Source of the DNA: QZKY01 sp963666295
Lineage (GTDB): Bacteria > Pseudomonadota > Gammaproteobacteria > Burkholderiales > Burkholderiaceae_D
Reading direction: 5' to 3'
Length of the DNA: 64,000 nucleotides
Assembly: GCA_963666295.1 (NCBI GenBank)
Contig: OY762707.1
Coordinates: forward strand, 1,798,001 to 1,862,000
Position 1 is the stretch's first letter. Each line of letters begins with the position of its first letter. The translations under genes and the position numbers were made by a program. Of this stretch, positions 8,593 to 16,895 are shown piece after piece. The notes under the pieces were generated by a model, which worked only from the letters and a program-made list of their open reading frames with translations, did no database searches and was not told the DNA's origin.

Positions 8593-8970
8593 ATGAACAA
8601 ATCAACCGCCACTACTCTTTTTGAATCCCTGTCGTCGGGCATCCGGCTTGACGTTTATCGACTGCTGGTCAAGGCTGGCGTGGAGGGCATGGTCGCTGGC
8701 CAGATTGCATCGAGCCTCGAACTGCCTCCCAACAACCTGTCATTCCACTTGAAAGCGATGACGCACGCCGGCCTGTTGTCGGTCGCGCAGGAGGGGCGCT
8801 ATCAGCGCTACCGCGCCAACATTCCACTGATGCTGGAACTGATCGCCTATCTGACAGAGGAGTGTTGCGCCGGACAACCGGAACTGTGCGCCAACCTGCG
8901 AAGCGCATCGCCCTGTGACGCCAGCGTGCTGCCGCCGATTGGCGGCGTACCTGAAAGGAACCCATCATGA
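8593..8970 (+). CDS. arsR: ArsR-family arsenite-responsive repressor
   Basis: The 125-residue winged-helix protein has the recognition region NNLSFHLKAMTHAGLLSV and wing EGRYQRYRA. Near the C-terminus Cys91, Cys92 and Cys99 form a CC-x6-C set, like the As(III)-binding cysteines of the Acidithiobacillus-type ArsR rather than the helix-3 CVC of the E. coli type. It should repress the operon until As(III) binds. The ATG at 8593 is chosen because the conserved domain begins there and the promoter lies just before it. Its last four bases overlap the arsC start (ATGA), so the two are translationally coupled. Confidence 0.9.
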   Translation: MNKSTATTLFESLSSGIRLDVYRLLVKAGVEGMVAGQIASSLELPPNNLSFHLKAMTHAGLLSVAQEGRYQRYRANIPLMLELIAYLTEECCAGQPELCANLRSASPCDASVLPPIGGVPERNPS

Positions 8971-9446
8971 ACGTCCTGATTCTCTGCACTGGCAATTCCT
9001 GCCGCTCAATTCTGGCGGAAGCCACCTTCAATCACCTTGCGCCCACTGGCTGGAAAGCGATCAGCGCGGGCAGCCGGCCGACCGGCTACGTGCATCCGCG
9101 TTCGCTGGCCTTGCTGGAACGCGAAGGCATTTCGATCGAAGGTTTGCACAGCAAGTCCTGGGACAAGCTGCCGTTTACGCCGGACATTGTGATTACCGTC
9201 TGTTCGTCTGCGGCCGGCGAAACCTGCCCGGCGTATCTCGGGCCGGTGCTGCGCGCCCACTGGGGGGTCGATGATCCCGCCAAGGCAACCGGAACGGACG
9301 ACGAAATCGATGCGGCTTTCATGCAGGCCTATCGCATTCTGCGTGCGCGCATCGAAGCCTTTCTGGCCTTGCCGCTGGATGCCTTGCAGCGTGACAATGC
9401 GGCGCTGAAGGCAGAACTGGATCGCATTGGCGAACTGTTGCCATGA
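8967..9446 (+). CDS. arsC: Arsenate reductase, low-molecular-weight phosphatase type
   Basis: The 159-residue enzyme has the P-loop CTGNSCRS at residues 7-14 and a redox pair in CSSAAGETCPAY further on. This class reduces As(V) to As(III) in the cytoplasm using thioredoxin- or glutaredoxin-type thiols. The product feeds the ACR3 efflux pump and ArsM methylase encoded downstream. The start codon overlaps the arsR stop. Confidence 0.92.
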   Translation: MNVLILCTGNSCRSILAEATFNHLAPTGWKAISAGSRPTGYVHPRSLALLEREGISIEGLHSKSWDKLPFTPDIVITVCSSAAGETCPAYLGPVLRAHWGVDDPAKATGTDDEIDAAFMQAYRILRARIEAFLALPLDALQRDNAALKAELDRIGELLP

Positions 9447-9536
9447 TGCGTCTGCACTGCCTTGCGACGTATGCCGCTATGCGGTAGCTAACAATAAACT
9501 TCAATGATCAAGACACTTCACCCTGGAGAAACGCTC

Positions 9537-10337
9537 ATGGAAAACAAACTGCAAAACGACGAAATTCGCAGCACGGTACGCAAGACCTACATGCAGGTCG
9601 CCATCTCGCCGGAAGGTCGCGGCGGCACGAGCTGCTGTAGCGGCGGCCCGGCGCAAACGGTGAACGCGATCGCTTCCGAGCGGCTCGGCTACTCGCAGGC
9701 AGACGTCGAATCCGTGCCGGAAGGCGCGAACATGGGCCTGGGCTGCGGCAACCCGCAAGCCATTGCTGCGCTGAAGCCCGGCGAGGTGGTGCTCGATCTT
9801 GGCAGCGGCGGCGGCTTCGACTGTTTCCTTGCGGCACGTCAGCTTGGTGACACCGGTCGCGTGATCGGCGTGGACATGACGCCGGAGATGATCAGCAAGG
9901 CGCGCGCGAATGCCGTTTCCGGCGGTTATGCGAATGTCGAATTCCGCCTCGGCGAAATCGAACACATCCCGGTAGCCGACAACGCCGTCGACGTCATCAT
10001 GTCGAACTGCGTGATCAACCTGTCGCCGGATAAGCGTCAGGTCTTTGCCGACGCCTTTCGCGTACTGAAGCCGGGCGGCCGTCTTGCAGTGTCGGACGTG
10101 GTGGCAACCGCACCATTGCCGGACGAGGTCAAACGCAACGAACAACTGCACTGCTATTGCGTCGCGGGCGCAGCGCTGATTGAAGACATTGAGGCGATGC
10201 TGCGCGATGCCGGTTTCACACAAATCAGCATTCGTCCGAAAGAAGAAAGCCGCGAATTCATCCGCGAATGGGCACCAAGCAGCAACGCGGAAGACTACGT
10301 GGTATCGGCCACCATCGAGGCGATCAAGCCCGCGTAA
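9537..10337 (+). CDS. arsM: Arsenite S-adenosylmethionine methyltransferase
   Basis: The 266-residue protein has a class I SAM-binding core: VLDLGSGGGFDCFLA (motif I), VIGVDMTPEM and SNCVINLSPDK. Conserved cysteine sites, TSCCSGGP near the N-terminus, the Cys in SNCVIN and HCYCVAGAA, match the ArsM family, which binds As(III) and methylates it stepwise to volatile or less toxic species. The ATG at 9537 follows GGAGA by ten bases; an ATG at 9504 would add 11 residues. It lies 90 bases after arsC and 20 bases before acr3, so it belongs to the same operon. Confidence 0.92.
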   Translation: MENKLQNDEIRSTVRKTYMQVAISPEGRGGTSCCSGGPAQTVNAIASERLGYSQADVESVPEGANMGLGCGNPQAIAALKPGEVVLDLGSGGGFDCFLAARQLGDTGRVIGVDMTPEMISKARANAVSGGYANVEFRLGEIEHIPVADNAVDVIMSNCVINLSPDKRQVFADAFRVLKPGGRLAVSDVVATAPLPDEVKRNEQLHCYCVAGAALIEDIEAMLRDAGFTQISIRPKEESREFIREWAPSSNAEDYVVSATIEAIKPA

Positions 10338-10357
10338 TGCGGTCTGGGAGAAGAATC

Positions 10358-11440
10358 ATGCGCAATGACATTGCTTGCGCCAGCGAAATTTCAAGCGGCA
10401 GCGCCACCAGAAAACTTTCCTTCCTCGATCGTTATCTGACCTGGTGGATATTCGGCGCGATGGCGCTGGGCGTTTTTCTCGGTTGGCTGTCTCCCGACGT
10501 GAAGCATTTCATTGACCGCTTCACGGTGGGAACGACCAACCTTCCAATCGCCGTCGGCCTGATACTGATGATGTGCCCGCCGTTCGCCAAGGTGCGCTAC
10601 GAGAATCTGGGTGATGTGTTCCGCAATACCCGCATCCTCGGCCTGTCGCTGGTACAGAACTGGATCATCGGCCCGCTGCTGATGTTCTTCATCGCCATCG
10701 TCTTCCTGCCTGACAAGCCGGAATATATGATCGGCTTGATCATGATCGGGCTGGCACGCTGCATCGCCATGGTGATCGTCTGGAATGAACTGGCGAACGG
10801 CGATAGCGAATACGCCGCCGGCCTGGTGGCATTCAATAGCGTGTTCCAGGTGATTTTCTTCAGCGTGTATGCGTGGTTCTTCATCAGCGTGCTGCCGCCG
10901 CTGTTTGGCCTGCAAGGCGTGGCCATCGACATCACCATCGGCCAGATTGCCGAGAGTGTGTTCATTTATCTGGGCATCCCGTTCCTCGCTGGCGCCTTGA
11001 CGCGTTTCATCGGCGTGAAACGCATGGGACGCGAACGCTACCATGCCGTGGTGGTGCCGAAGATTGGTCCGCTCACCTTGATCGCACTGCTGTTCACCAT
11101 CGTGCTGATGTTCAGCCTGAAGGGCGACCTGATCGTCCAGATTCCAATGGACGTGGTGCGCATCGCGATCCCGCTCCTGGTGTATTTCGTCATTATGTTT
11201 CTGCTGTCGTTCTACATGGGCAAAAAGGTTGGTGCTGATTATGGCAAGACCACGACGCTGGCTTTCACCGCTGCCAGCAATAATTTCGAGCTGGCCATCG
11301 CGGTCGCGATCGCGGTGTTCGGCCTGAATTCCGGCGCAGCCTTCGCCGCCGTCATCGGCCCGCTGGTCGAAGTGCCGGTGATGATCGGGCTGGTGAATGT
11401 CGCGTTCTGGTTCCAGAGGCGGTATTTTCAGGCGCAGTGA
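10358..11440 (+). CDS. acr3: ACR3-family arsenite efflux permease
   Basis: The 360-residue protein has about ten membrane helices. It carries the family signature GLARCIAMVIVWNELANGDSE, whose Cys is essential in characterised ACR3 pumps, and the late helix motif IGPLVEVPVMI with its conserved Glu. It exports As(III), driven by the proton gradient. The ATG at 10358 follows GGGAG; the longer frame to 10268 would overlap arsM and has no site. It is the last gene of the arsenic operon and converges with the minus-strand genes at 11.4-13.3 kb. Confidence 0.92.
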   Translation: MRNDIACASEISSGSATRKLSFLDRYLTWWIFGAMALGVFLGWLSPDVKHFIDRFTVGTTNLPIAVGLILMMCPPFAKVRYENLGDVFRNTRILGLSLVQNWIIGPLLMFFIAIVFLPDKPEYMIGLIMIGLARCIAMVIVWNELANGDSEYAAGLVAFNSVFQVIFFSVYAWFFISVLPPLFGLQGVAIDITIGQIAESVFIYLGIPFLAGALTRFIGVKRMGRERYHAVVVPKIGPLTLIALLFTIVLMFSLKGDLIVQIPMDVVRIAIPLLVYFVIMFLLSFYMGKKVGADYGKTTTLAFTAASNNFELAIAVAIAVFGLNSGAAFAAVIGPLVEVPVMIGLVNVAFWFQRRYFQAQ

Positions 11441-11676
11441 CCGTTTCCGGGAAGTTTTCTGGTTGGCGGATCATGGCCAATGGCCATCGCCCGCCGATTG
11501 GACGAGACGCAGCAGGCCGGCGCCAGCAAACCCTCGTGCAACTGTCGAAGCTCTTCGACAAGCAGTGTCTGCACATCCGCTTGCTCACACTCTGGAACAC
11601 GTTCTGCCAGATATTGCTTGATGGTCAGAATTAGCGTTTGTCTGGAATGAACTTGCCCCTGAAACGCGTATCCCAT
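11428..11676 (-). CDS. Small protein of unknown function downstream of the Na/Pi cotransporter
   Basis: The 82-residue frame begins four bases after the cotransporter stop, with GAGG about nine bases upstream. The central part (about residues 12-52) looks protein-like, with an amphipathic helix and acidic-hydrophobic alternation, while the last 25 residues look like low-quality read-through and overlap the acr3 3' end by 13 bases. I do not recognise it. It may be a short real gene with an extended tail, or chance. Confidence 0.35.
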   Translation of the reverse strand: MGYAFQGQVHSRQTLILTIKQYLAERVPECEQADVQTLLVEELRQLHEGLLAPACCVSSNRRAMAIGHDPPTRKLPGNGHCA

Positions 11677-11680
11677 AATG

Positions 11681-13291
11681 CTAATCCTCAACAGAATTTA
11701 CAGCCAACAGCTTGTCTTGCGCGGTGGCTTCATCACGCTTCAGGTAATTGCATACGCGCCAGACATGATAGGCCACGCGTTCCAGCCAGCGCAGAGCATC
11801 CAGCGCAGCCATGGATTCGGCTGGGCCATGCAGACCGGCGGCCGTGTCGCTAAGGATGTTCAGGCGCTCATTCTTGCGCATGTCAGCCATGCGTAGCGCA
11901 TAACGTTCTTCCGTAGCCAGCCAATCGTGGGGTGCACGGTCGATGAGCCCCCTGCGCGCCAGACTCATGAGCTTGCGGCACTGGTTTACCGCTGGCTGCA
12001 AGGAGGCATGTATCATGGCTCGTTGCTTGTCAGCAGGGAGAGAAAGGCGCGCATGCAAGCGGGCCAAATGATCAAGCGCGTGCAACTGTGCGACCCGCAA
12101 TCTGGAAAGCGGTTCATCCTCGGTGACAGGCGGAATACGGGAAAAGAAGTCTTGCGTCCGTTCCAGAGCGATCTGGATTTCGTAGCGGCGCGCCTCTTCG
12201 ACGCCAGCGACACCGCTTTCCAGCAGCGGATCTAGCAGGGCGATGAGTTCCAGCGTTATTTCTTGCAGGGTGCGCCGGGTGGCCTCCAGCGCTACGGCCG
12301 GGGCAGCCAGCAGCGAGTTGTCCAGATGGCGCGCCAGTCGTGGCCCACGCTCCGGCAACAGGCGCTCAACCCAGCGAGCAAACCGGTCGGTGAAAGGCAG
12401 AAAGAGTGCCACGCCCAAGGCGATGAAGGCGGTGTGAAAGGCCGCCAGGCTCACCGCACCCGGCTCGATCACGGCGTGACGCTGCGCCAGGGATAGCCCC
12501 CACAGGAACAGGGGCAGCAATATCAAGGCGATAACGCCGGTAACCAGATTGAAAAGTACGTGGGTAACCGCCGTGCGGCGCGCTGACACACTACCGCCAA
12601 TGGCCGCCAATGCGCCGGTGATGGTGGTGCCTATCGCGGCGCCAATCACCAGTGCAGCGGCTTGATCGAAATTTATCGCCTGCGCATGCAACGCCGTGAG
12701 CGTGGTGGCGACCGCTGCGCTGGAGGATTGCATGATCACGGTCATAAGGATGCCAATAAGCATCGCGACTAGATGAGCGCCCAGACCAGTCGCTGGCAGT
12801 TTCGCCAGATCGAAGACGGTAGCGAGTCCTTGCATGCCAGTCTGCAAGGTTTCGATGCCGACGAAAATCAGGCTAAAACCGGCCAGCGCCAGTCCCATCG
12901 CGCGCCAGCGGCCGCCAGCCAGCAGGCGCATTAGCGCACCGATGCCCACTAGCGGCAGCGCGTAGTAGCCAAGGCTCACCTTGAGGCCCAGCACCGAGAT
13001 CACCCAGCCGGTGCCGGTGGTACCCAGACTCGCGCCCATCACCACGCCGATGGCTTGTGGAAAGGTCAGCAAGCCGGCGCTGACGAAACCAATCAGCGTT
13101 ACCGTCGTGGCACTGGAGGACTGCACCATCAGGGTCGCCAAGGCGCCCGAGGCAAAGGCCTTGGTCGGCGTTCCCGTGAAACGCACCATGGCGGCACGCA
13201 AGGCATTGCCGGCAAAAGACTTCAGGCCGTCAGTGAGCAACACCATGCCCAGGAGGAACAGACCGATACCACCCAGCAGTTGGAAGATCAT
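11681..13291 (-). CDS. Na/Pi cotransporter family protein with PhoU-like domain
   Basis: The 536-residue protein has two inverted hydrophobic repeats, each marked by QSSSA (MVQSSSATTVTLIGF and IMQSSSAAVATTLTA) followed by GASLGTT or GAAIGTT, as in the NptA/YjbB family. The C-terminal 200 residues are soluble and helical, like PhoU. It should move phosphate across the inner membrane with sodium. Its place next to an arsenic operon makes sense because arsenate mimics phosphate, but it reads on the opposite strand and converges with acr3. A GTG at 13300 would add three residues. Confidence 0.85.
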   Translation of the reverse strand: MIFQLLGGIGLFLLGMVLLTDGLKSFAGNALRAAMVRFTGTPTKAFASGALATLMVQSSSATTVTLIGFVSAGLLTFPQAIGVVMGASLGTTGTGWVISVLGLKVSLGYYALPLVGIGALMRLLAGGRWRAMGLALAGFSLIFVGIETLQTGMQGLATVFDLAKLPATGLGAHLVAMLIGILMTVIMQSSSAAVATTLTALHAQAINFDQAAALVIGAAIGTTITGALAAIGGSVSARRTAVTHVLFNLVTGVIALILLPLFLWGLSLAQRHAVIEPGAVSLAAFHTAFIALGVALFLPFTDRFARWVERLLPERGPRLARHLDNSLLAAPAVALEATRRTLQEITLELIALLDPLLESGVAGVEEARRYEIQIALERTQDFFSRIPPVTEDEPLSRLRVAQLHALDHLARLHARLSLPADKQRAMIHASLQPAVNQCRKLMSLARRGLIDRAPHDWLATEERYALRMADMRKNERLNILSDTAAGLHGPAESMAALDALRWLERVAYHVWRVCNYLKRDEATAQDKLLAVNSVED

Positions 13292-13552
13292 GGCAGTCAC
13301 AGAGGGTGTCCTGAATGTTGTGTGAACGGGCGCGCGATAAATGGCTTGGCATCTTGCTTTCCAACATGATGGTAAACCGGTTCAGCGCTACTTGTCAGTT
13401 TTCCAGCGGCAATGCCTTTGTTTTACTCGATGTTTATCAGCGCCGCATAGAAAAATTTCAATAATGCGTCATCAATAGTGGTTTCAGCGCAATCCACTGC
13501 CAACCAACTGGGAGGCGCAGCGGGAGGTGGAGGCGGGTTTTGATGCGTGAAA

Positions 13553-14257
13553 TTAACTCTTCACGAATTTAATGATCGACTCAATTTCAGCCACAGTTGT
13601 ATCAAACCATTCACGCCCTGGGGCATTTTCACGCCATCTGCTGCGCGCTTTCAGAATATTATGGATTGCAAGTTCAGTCGGGCCCACTCGTTTGACTTGC
13701 CATTTGCCAAGTACGACAGGTTGTTCGAAAGACGCCGAGTTTTTTACCTGCTCTGTAACTCTTGCCACAACATCCCCCACCGTTTTACCAATCTTGATTG
13801 GGAAAGTGTGATTATCCGAAACGATAGCGGGAAAACTGAAAGCGTAGATCCATCCATCAAACTCTGCCGCTTCCTCGTCGCCACTCTCAATTGCTTCGTC
13901 AACGAGTGCATCTTCGGAGATGTCGGCTTCGGTATGTGTGCGGAAATATCCCTTGCCCATCGACTTGAAGATGTCGAGTTCCCTAGCCAGAAAATTGACA
14001 TAGAAGCGCACAATACTAGCCATGCTATCGTCACCCTCGGACTGAGCCCGACGAACGCGCAGTGCTTGCTGCTCCTTGGTGATATGGCGATCGATTATTG
14101 GCCAAGCGATTTCTCGCAAGAGAAATGGCTCCTCACCCAATGCCGCCACTTCTGCCTGAACCTCGGGCAAGACCGTATATCGGACAAAGCGGTAAGCGAA
14201 GCTTCGAGTTGGCTCAAAATTGAGTTGGGCCTCAGCGTTCTCCATGGTTTCTGTCAT
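13553..14257 (-). CDS. T5orf172-domain (GIY-YIG-like) protein
   Basis: The 234-residue product has an uncharacterised N-terminal half and a C-terminal domain (about residues 130-230) with the T5orf172 pattern: YAFSFPA, FPIKIGKTVGDVVARV, a hydrophobic strand, ELAIHNILKA and GREWFDTT. This domain is a distant GIY-YIG nuclease relative found in phage and mobile-element proteins. Whether it is an active nuclease is unknown. It stands alone just outside the left end of the genomic island. A plus-strand frame of similar length covers the same region but has no family features. Confidence 0.7.
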   Translation of the reverse strand: MTETMENAEAQLNFEPTRSFAYRFVRYTVLPEVQAEVAALGEEPFLLREIAWPIIDRHITKEQQALRVRRAQSEGDDSMASIVRFYVNFLARELDIFKSMGKGYFRTHTEADISEDALVDEAIESGDEEAAEFDGWIYAFSFPAIVSDNHTFPIKIGKTVGDVVARVTEQVKNSASFEQPVVLGKWQVKRVGPTELAIHNILKARSRWRENAPGREWFDTTVAEIESIIKFVKS

Positions 14258-14511
14258 AGCAATCCCGGATATTTATTACTCTTATGATTTTGAGTATAGC
14301 AGTTGAAATTTTTTTACCGTACTTGGTTGACTGCGAACTCCGACGTATAACCCATTGATTTTACATGCTACAGGCCTGCGTGTACCCGCAGGCCAAACGG
14401 AGAAAAGAGACAGATCTGGCCGGGGAAGTGGCCGATTCCGAGCGTTGTGGCGAGTTGGTACCCGCAGCACTATGGGCCAGAACCCCGCGCCACGTGGGGA
14501 TTTCAGGCAAC
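14258..14511. other. Intergenic flank left of the island
   Basis: I see no gene here. GCCTGCG-TGTACC-CGCAGGC at 14374-14393 is a short hairpin. The plus-strand frame running through it ends in sequence that resembles an antisense reading of an RNA 3' end and terminator, so I do not call it. Confidence 0.4.
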
Positions 14512-14540
14512 AAAAAGGGCCCGGAGATTATCCGAGCCCT
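14512..14540 (-). terminator. Terminator following the displaced ssrA 3' end
   Basis: On the minus strand AGGGCTCGG, a seven-base loop and CCGGGCCCT are followed by TTTT. It stands six bases after the CCACCA of the ssrA-like end at 14547, as expected for the original ssrA terminator left behind when the island inserted. Confidence 0.65.
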
Positions 14541-14546
14541 GTTAAA

Positions 14547-14636
14547 TGGTGGGGCGGCGGCTATTGAATTCGTCGTAAAAACTATTTAATTTCAATAAGA
14601 TGGGGGTGCGACTCTGATGATGTGCCCCCAAAAATG
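14547..14636 (-). other. Candidate distal attachment end of the ssrA island
   Basis: Read on the minus strand, bases 14547-14572 end in CCGCCGCC-CC-ACCA, matching the ssrA 3' end at 25008-25033 with one base missing in the acceptor stem and several substitutions in the T arm. A 16-base exact repeat, TGTGCCCCCAAAAATG, sits nearby at 14621-14636 and recurs in the same orientation at 24886-24901 beside the integrase; it is a candidate integrase arm site. Together they mark the left end of a 10.46-kb element. Confidence 0.5.
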
Positions 14637-14819
14637 CCCCCAAATATTTGTCTCATTTCTTTATAACCTCGCCTCCAGAAAAAGCGCAAAGTAAGAGAGT
14701 GCTCGAAATATGCCTGCCTGTGCAAATATGGAGCATTTTATTTGTGCTCCCCAATATAAATACCTCAATTTCAGCACACGTACACGATACGCGTATTTAG
14801 TTGTCGCCTCGAAGGTTAA

Positions 14820-15038
14820 ATGGGTGAGTATAATAGTGGTGCTCATTTGGCAAGAAAACTTATAGCAAAACAGGCCGTGAAGCCGGAGGGGTGTTGTCTG
14901 CATGCCTTAACGTGCCAAGTTATGAGTGCTACATGTCATAGGAAAAATTGTCGAAAAGCTGTGGTTGTCGCCAAGAAAGAAATGGCATATTGCGAGTGGC
15001 CGTGGTGTTGGCGGGAGCCATGTAGGCAGATGAGCTAG
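14820..15038 (+). CDS. Possible small Cys-rich ORF upstream of the defence genes
   Basis: The 72-codon frame starts with ATG after GAAGG and encodes a Cys-rich peptide with no family I recognise. Coding character is weak and it could be chance in a 500-base leader region. The rest of 14637-15145 shows only AT-rich sequence. Confidence 0.2.
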   Translation: MGEYNSGAHLARKLIAKQAVKPEGCCLHALTCQVMSATCHRKNCRKAVVVAKKEMAYCEWPWCWREPCRQMS

Positions 15039-15145
15039 CGTGTCTATTAAACGCTCAACGATGCAGGTGTGTTGCGATTTTTAGTAAGCGCTATTTAACG
15101 AAGAATAAAAATTTTACGCAAAACGAATATTGGTGACATTTTTTT

Positions 15146-16381
15146 ATGACTGCGGAGACTATCGATAGAGAAGCTGGGGACTCCGGCAAAGGCTTTAGGT
15201 TGCAGCTCATAAGAGCCGTAAAACTCATGCTTAATACTATTAAGCAAGATACAAATTCCGTCTTTTTTACAGCAGTTGAGAATGTTGAAGATGTTTCTCA
15301 TCAGACTATTGCTGACGGTGAGGTGAATAGCTATTTTGAGGAAGATAAGAACTATGATGTCATTGGTAATTTCACCATCTTCAGCCCGCCTGTTGTCAAT
15401 ACATTAGTGAGTTTCTTTGATATTTATATTAACCAGTTTAGAACAAGCAATAATGTTTTTCTAGGCTTCTATACCACAAGAAACATAGGGAAGGAGAAGA
15501 AGAAAAAACTAGGAAGCGGCGAGGATATTTTGCTGCCCGATGAGCCAATTCTTGAGTTGCTAAAAGCAGGAAGTGGGATTTCAGATGATGTGTTAAAGCT
15601 GGTAAAAAAAATATTGATAGAAGAATACAGCTTGCAATACAAAGATAAAAGTATTTCTGGAAATTTGGAAACGCTTAAGAATCAATCAGTAGAGCAATTT
15701 AGAGATTTCATAAGCATAATAACTTGGAATTTTGGCCAAGAAGATGAAAGTGATTTGAAGCAGACAGTTTTAAATTATATTGAAAAGTCACCACTTCACA
15801 ACAACGCACATATGGGTAAAGAAAATATAATTTTTTCAATGCTGATGGAAAAGCTGGGAGAAAAACAAAATAGCAGTAATTTAGTAGATAAGTTGGTGCA
15901 TAGTTCTGATGTAAAGTTGATTTTTAAAGAGGCTGAGTCACAAATATTAGATGTAAATATAGATCCAACTTGGAAACATATTTCTAAACTTGAAAAAGAA
16001 GTCAAAGACAAAAGAAATTTGGAAGAAAAAGTTTTGTCAGTGATAGAAAAAGTTCCTGAGCGCAAAATTCAGCAGCTGGCGAGAAAGGCAAGTAGCTCAA
16101 AATATGAGGAGCGTGAGGCAGATAAAACCTTTCTTTCATTGAAATATAGAGTTTATGAAGCGTGCGAAGATCATTTTTTAAAAAGCGGATATAAGGCTCC
16201 AAAAAATAGCAGCGATTTGGATAAGGTGCTTCAAGACCTTGTGACAAAAGCAATGTTAGATGTTTCTAAATTGAGAAATGATTACAGATATACTGTTTCT
16301 AATGATAAAACTATAGAAGGGATCATTTGTAACCTGATTGATGGGTGCTTCCTCGCTTTTGAAGAGATTAACGATGAGTGA
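15146..16381 (+). CDS. Nuclease-like effector of an ABC-three-component / Lamassu-like system
   Basis: The 411-residue protein opens with a domain (about residues 10-130) that resembles the Cap4/DUF4297 restriction-nuclease fold: GKGFRLQLIRAVKLML, then TAVENVEDV with E45 and D49, then EEDK with K68 in the position of the usual QxK, then SPPVVNTLVSFFD. The remaining 280 residues are helical and charged with no motif I know. In Lamassu and ABC-3C systems the effector carries such a domain and is controlled by an SMC-like ATPase. The next gene overlaps its stop by eight bases and the third follows in the same way, so all three are one operon. The AT content is much higher than the flanking chromosome. 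Confidence 0.65.
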   Translation: MTAETIDREAGDSGKGFRLQLIRAVKLMLNTIKQDTNSVFFTAVENVEDVSHQTIADGEVNSYFEEDKNYDVIGNFTIFSPPVVNTLVSFFDIYINQFRTSNNVFLGFYTTRNIGKEKKKKLGSGEDILLPDEPILELLKAGSGISDDVLKLVKKILIEEYSLQYKDKSISGNLETLKNQSVEQFRDFISIITWNFGQEDESDLKQTVLNYIEKSPLHNNAHMGKENIIFSMLMEKLGEKQNSSNLVDKLVHSSDVKLIFKEAESQILDVNIDPTWKHISKLEKEVKDKRNLEEKVLSVIEKVPERKIQQLARKASSSKYEEREADKTFLSLKYRVYEACEDHFLKSGYKAPKNSSDLDKVLQDLVTKAMLDVSKLRNDYRYTVSNDKTIEGIICNLIDGCFLAFEEINDE

Positions 16382-16895
16382 TTTAAGCGCAAAAAAAAGA
16401 CTTATGTACCTAAGTGGTGAGGATTTTTATCTTTACTGCTATTCGGTTTTTGTTATTTTGGACGCACTTCGGTGCAGCGGAGGTAGATATTTTAGAGACT
16501 ACAGAAAGCTTTCATTTTTGACAGATATTATTAGCAATGATAAGACAGTTTATGTTGTTTCCAATTCAACCGGTGACAAGTTGAATTCAAAAGATCATGA
16601 ACTTTTGTTGGATAGCTATTCAAATGGCCTTATGCGCAGGAGTGAAATATTAAAGCTCCTATTTATGCTTGAAAAGCGCGGTCTTGTAATGCTTGAAAGA
16701 GGTAAAGCGCAAGAAATCAATGTTTCATTGAGTACGGATAAGTTGCCAGATGATTTTTTAAGTAAGAATGTTTTTGAGTCAGAAAATAAAAACATTGTAA
16801 GCGTTTCCAAAAAAGTAGGGCGGCTGGCGTCATTAACGTTAGAAACCATGTTGAAAAGAATATATACAGATAATGGGGTTAGAACATGGGTATGA
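16374..16895 (+). CDS. Middle component of the ABC-three-component system
   Basis: The 173-residue protein has an N-terminal hydrophobic helix-rich segment (LSGEDFYLYCYSVFVILDAL) and a winged-helix-like centre (LMRRSEILKLLFMLEKRGLVMLERG). Small proteins of this size and predicted fold sit between the effector and the ATPase in ABC-three-component systems and bridge the two. The ATG at 16374 lies within the last codons of the effector, and its own stop overlaps the ATPase start by ten bases, so translation of the three is coupled. The family assignment rests on context and general shape. Confidence 0.6.
   Translation: MSDLSAKKRLMYLSGEDFYLYCYSVFVILDALRCSGGRYFRDYRKLSFLTDIISNDKTVYVVSNSTGDKLNSKDHELLLDSYSNGLMRRSEILKLLFMLEKRGLVMLERGKAQEINVSLSTDKLPDDFLSKNVFESENKNIVSVSKKVGRLASLTLETMLKRIYTDNGVRTWV

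Noticed and set aside
13547..14287. Plus-strand frame of 246 codons opposite the T5orf172 gene
   Set aside because: It is slightly longer than the minus-strand gene but has no family pattern and many Cys/Phe/Leu runs typical of a shadow frame, while the minus frame matches a known domain.
14547..14572. A complete tRNA gene
   Set aside because: Only a 3'-end-like segment with CCACCA is present; no anticodon or D arm can be folded upstream on the minus strand.
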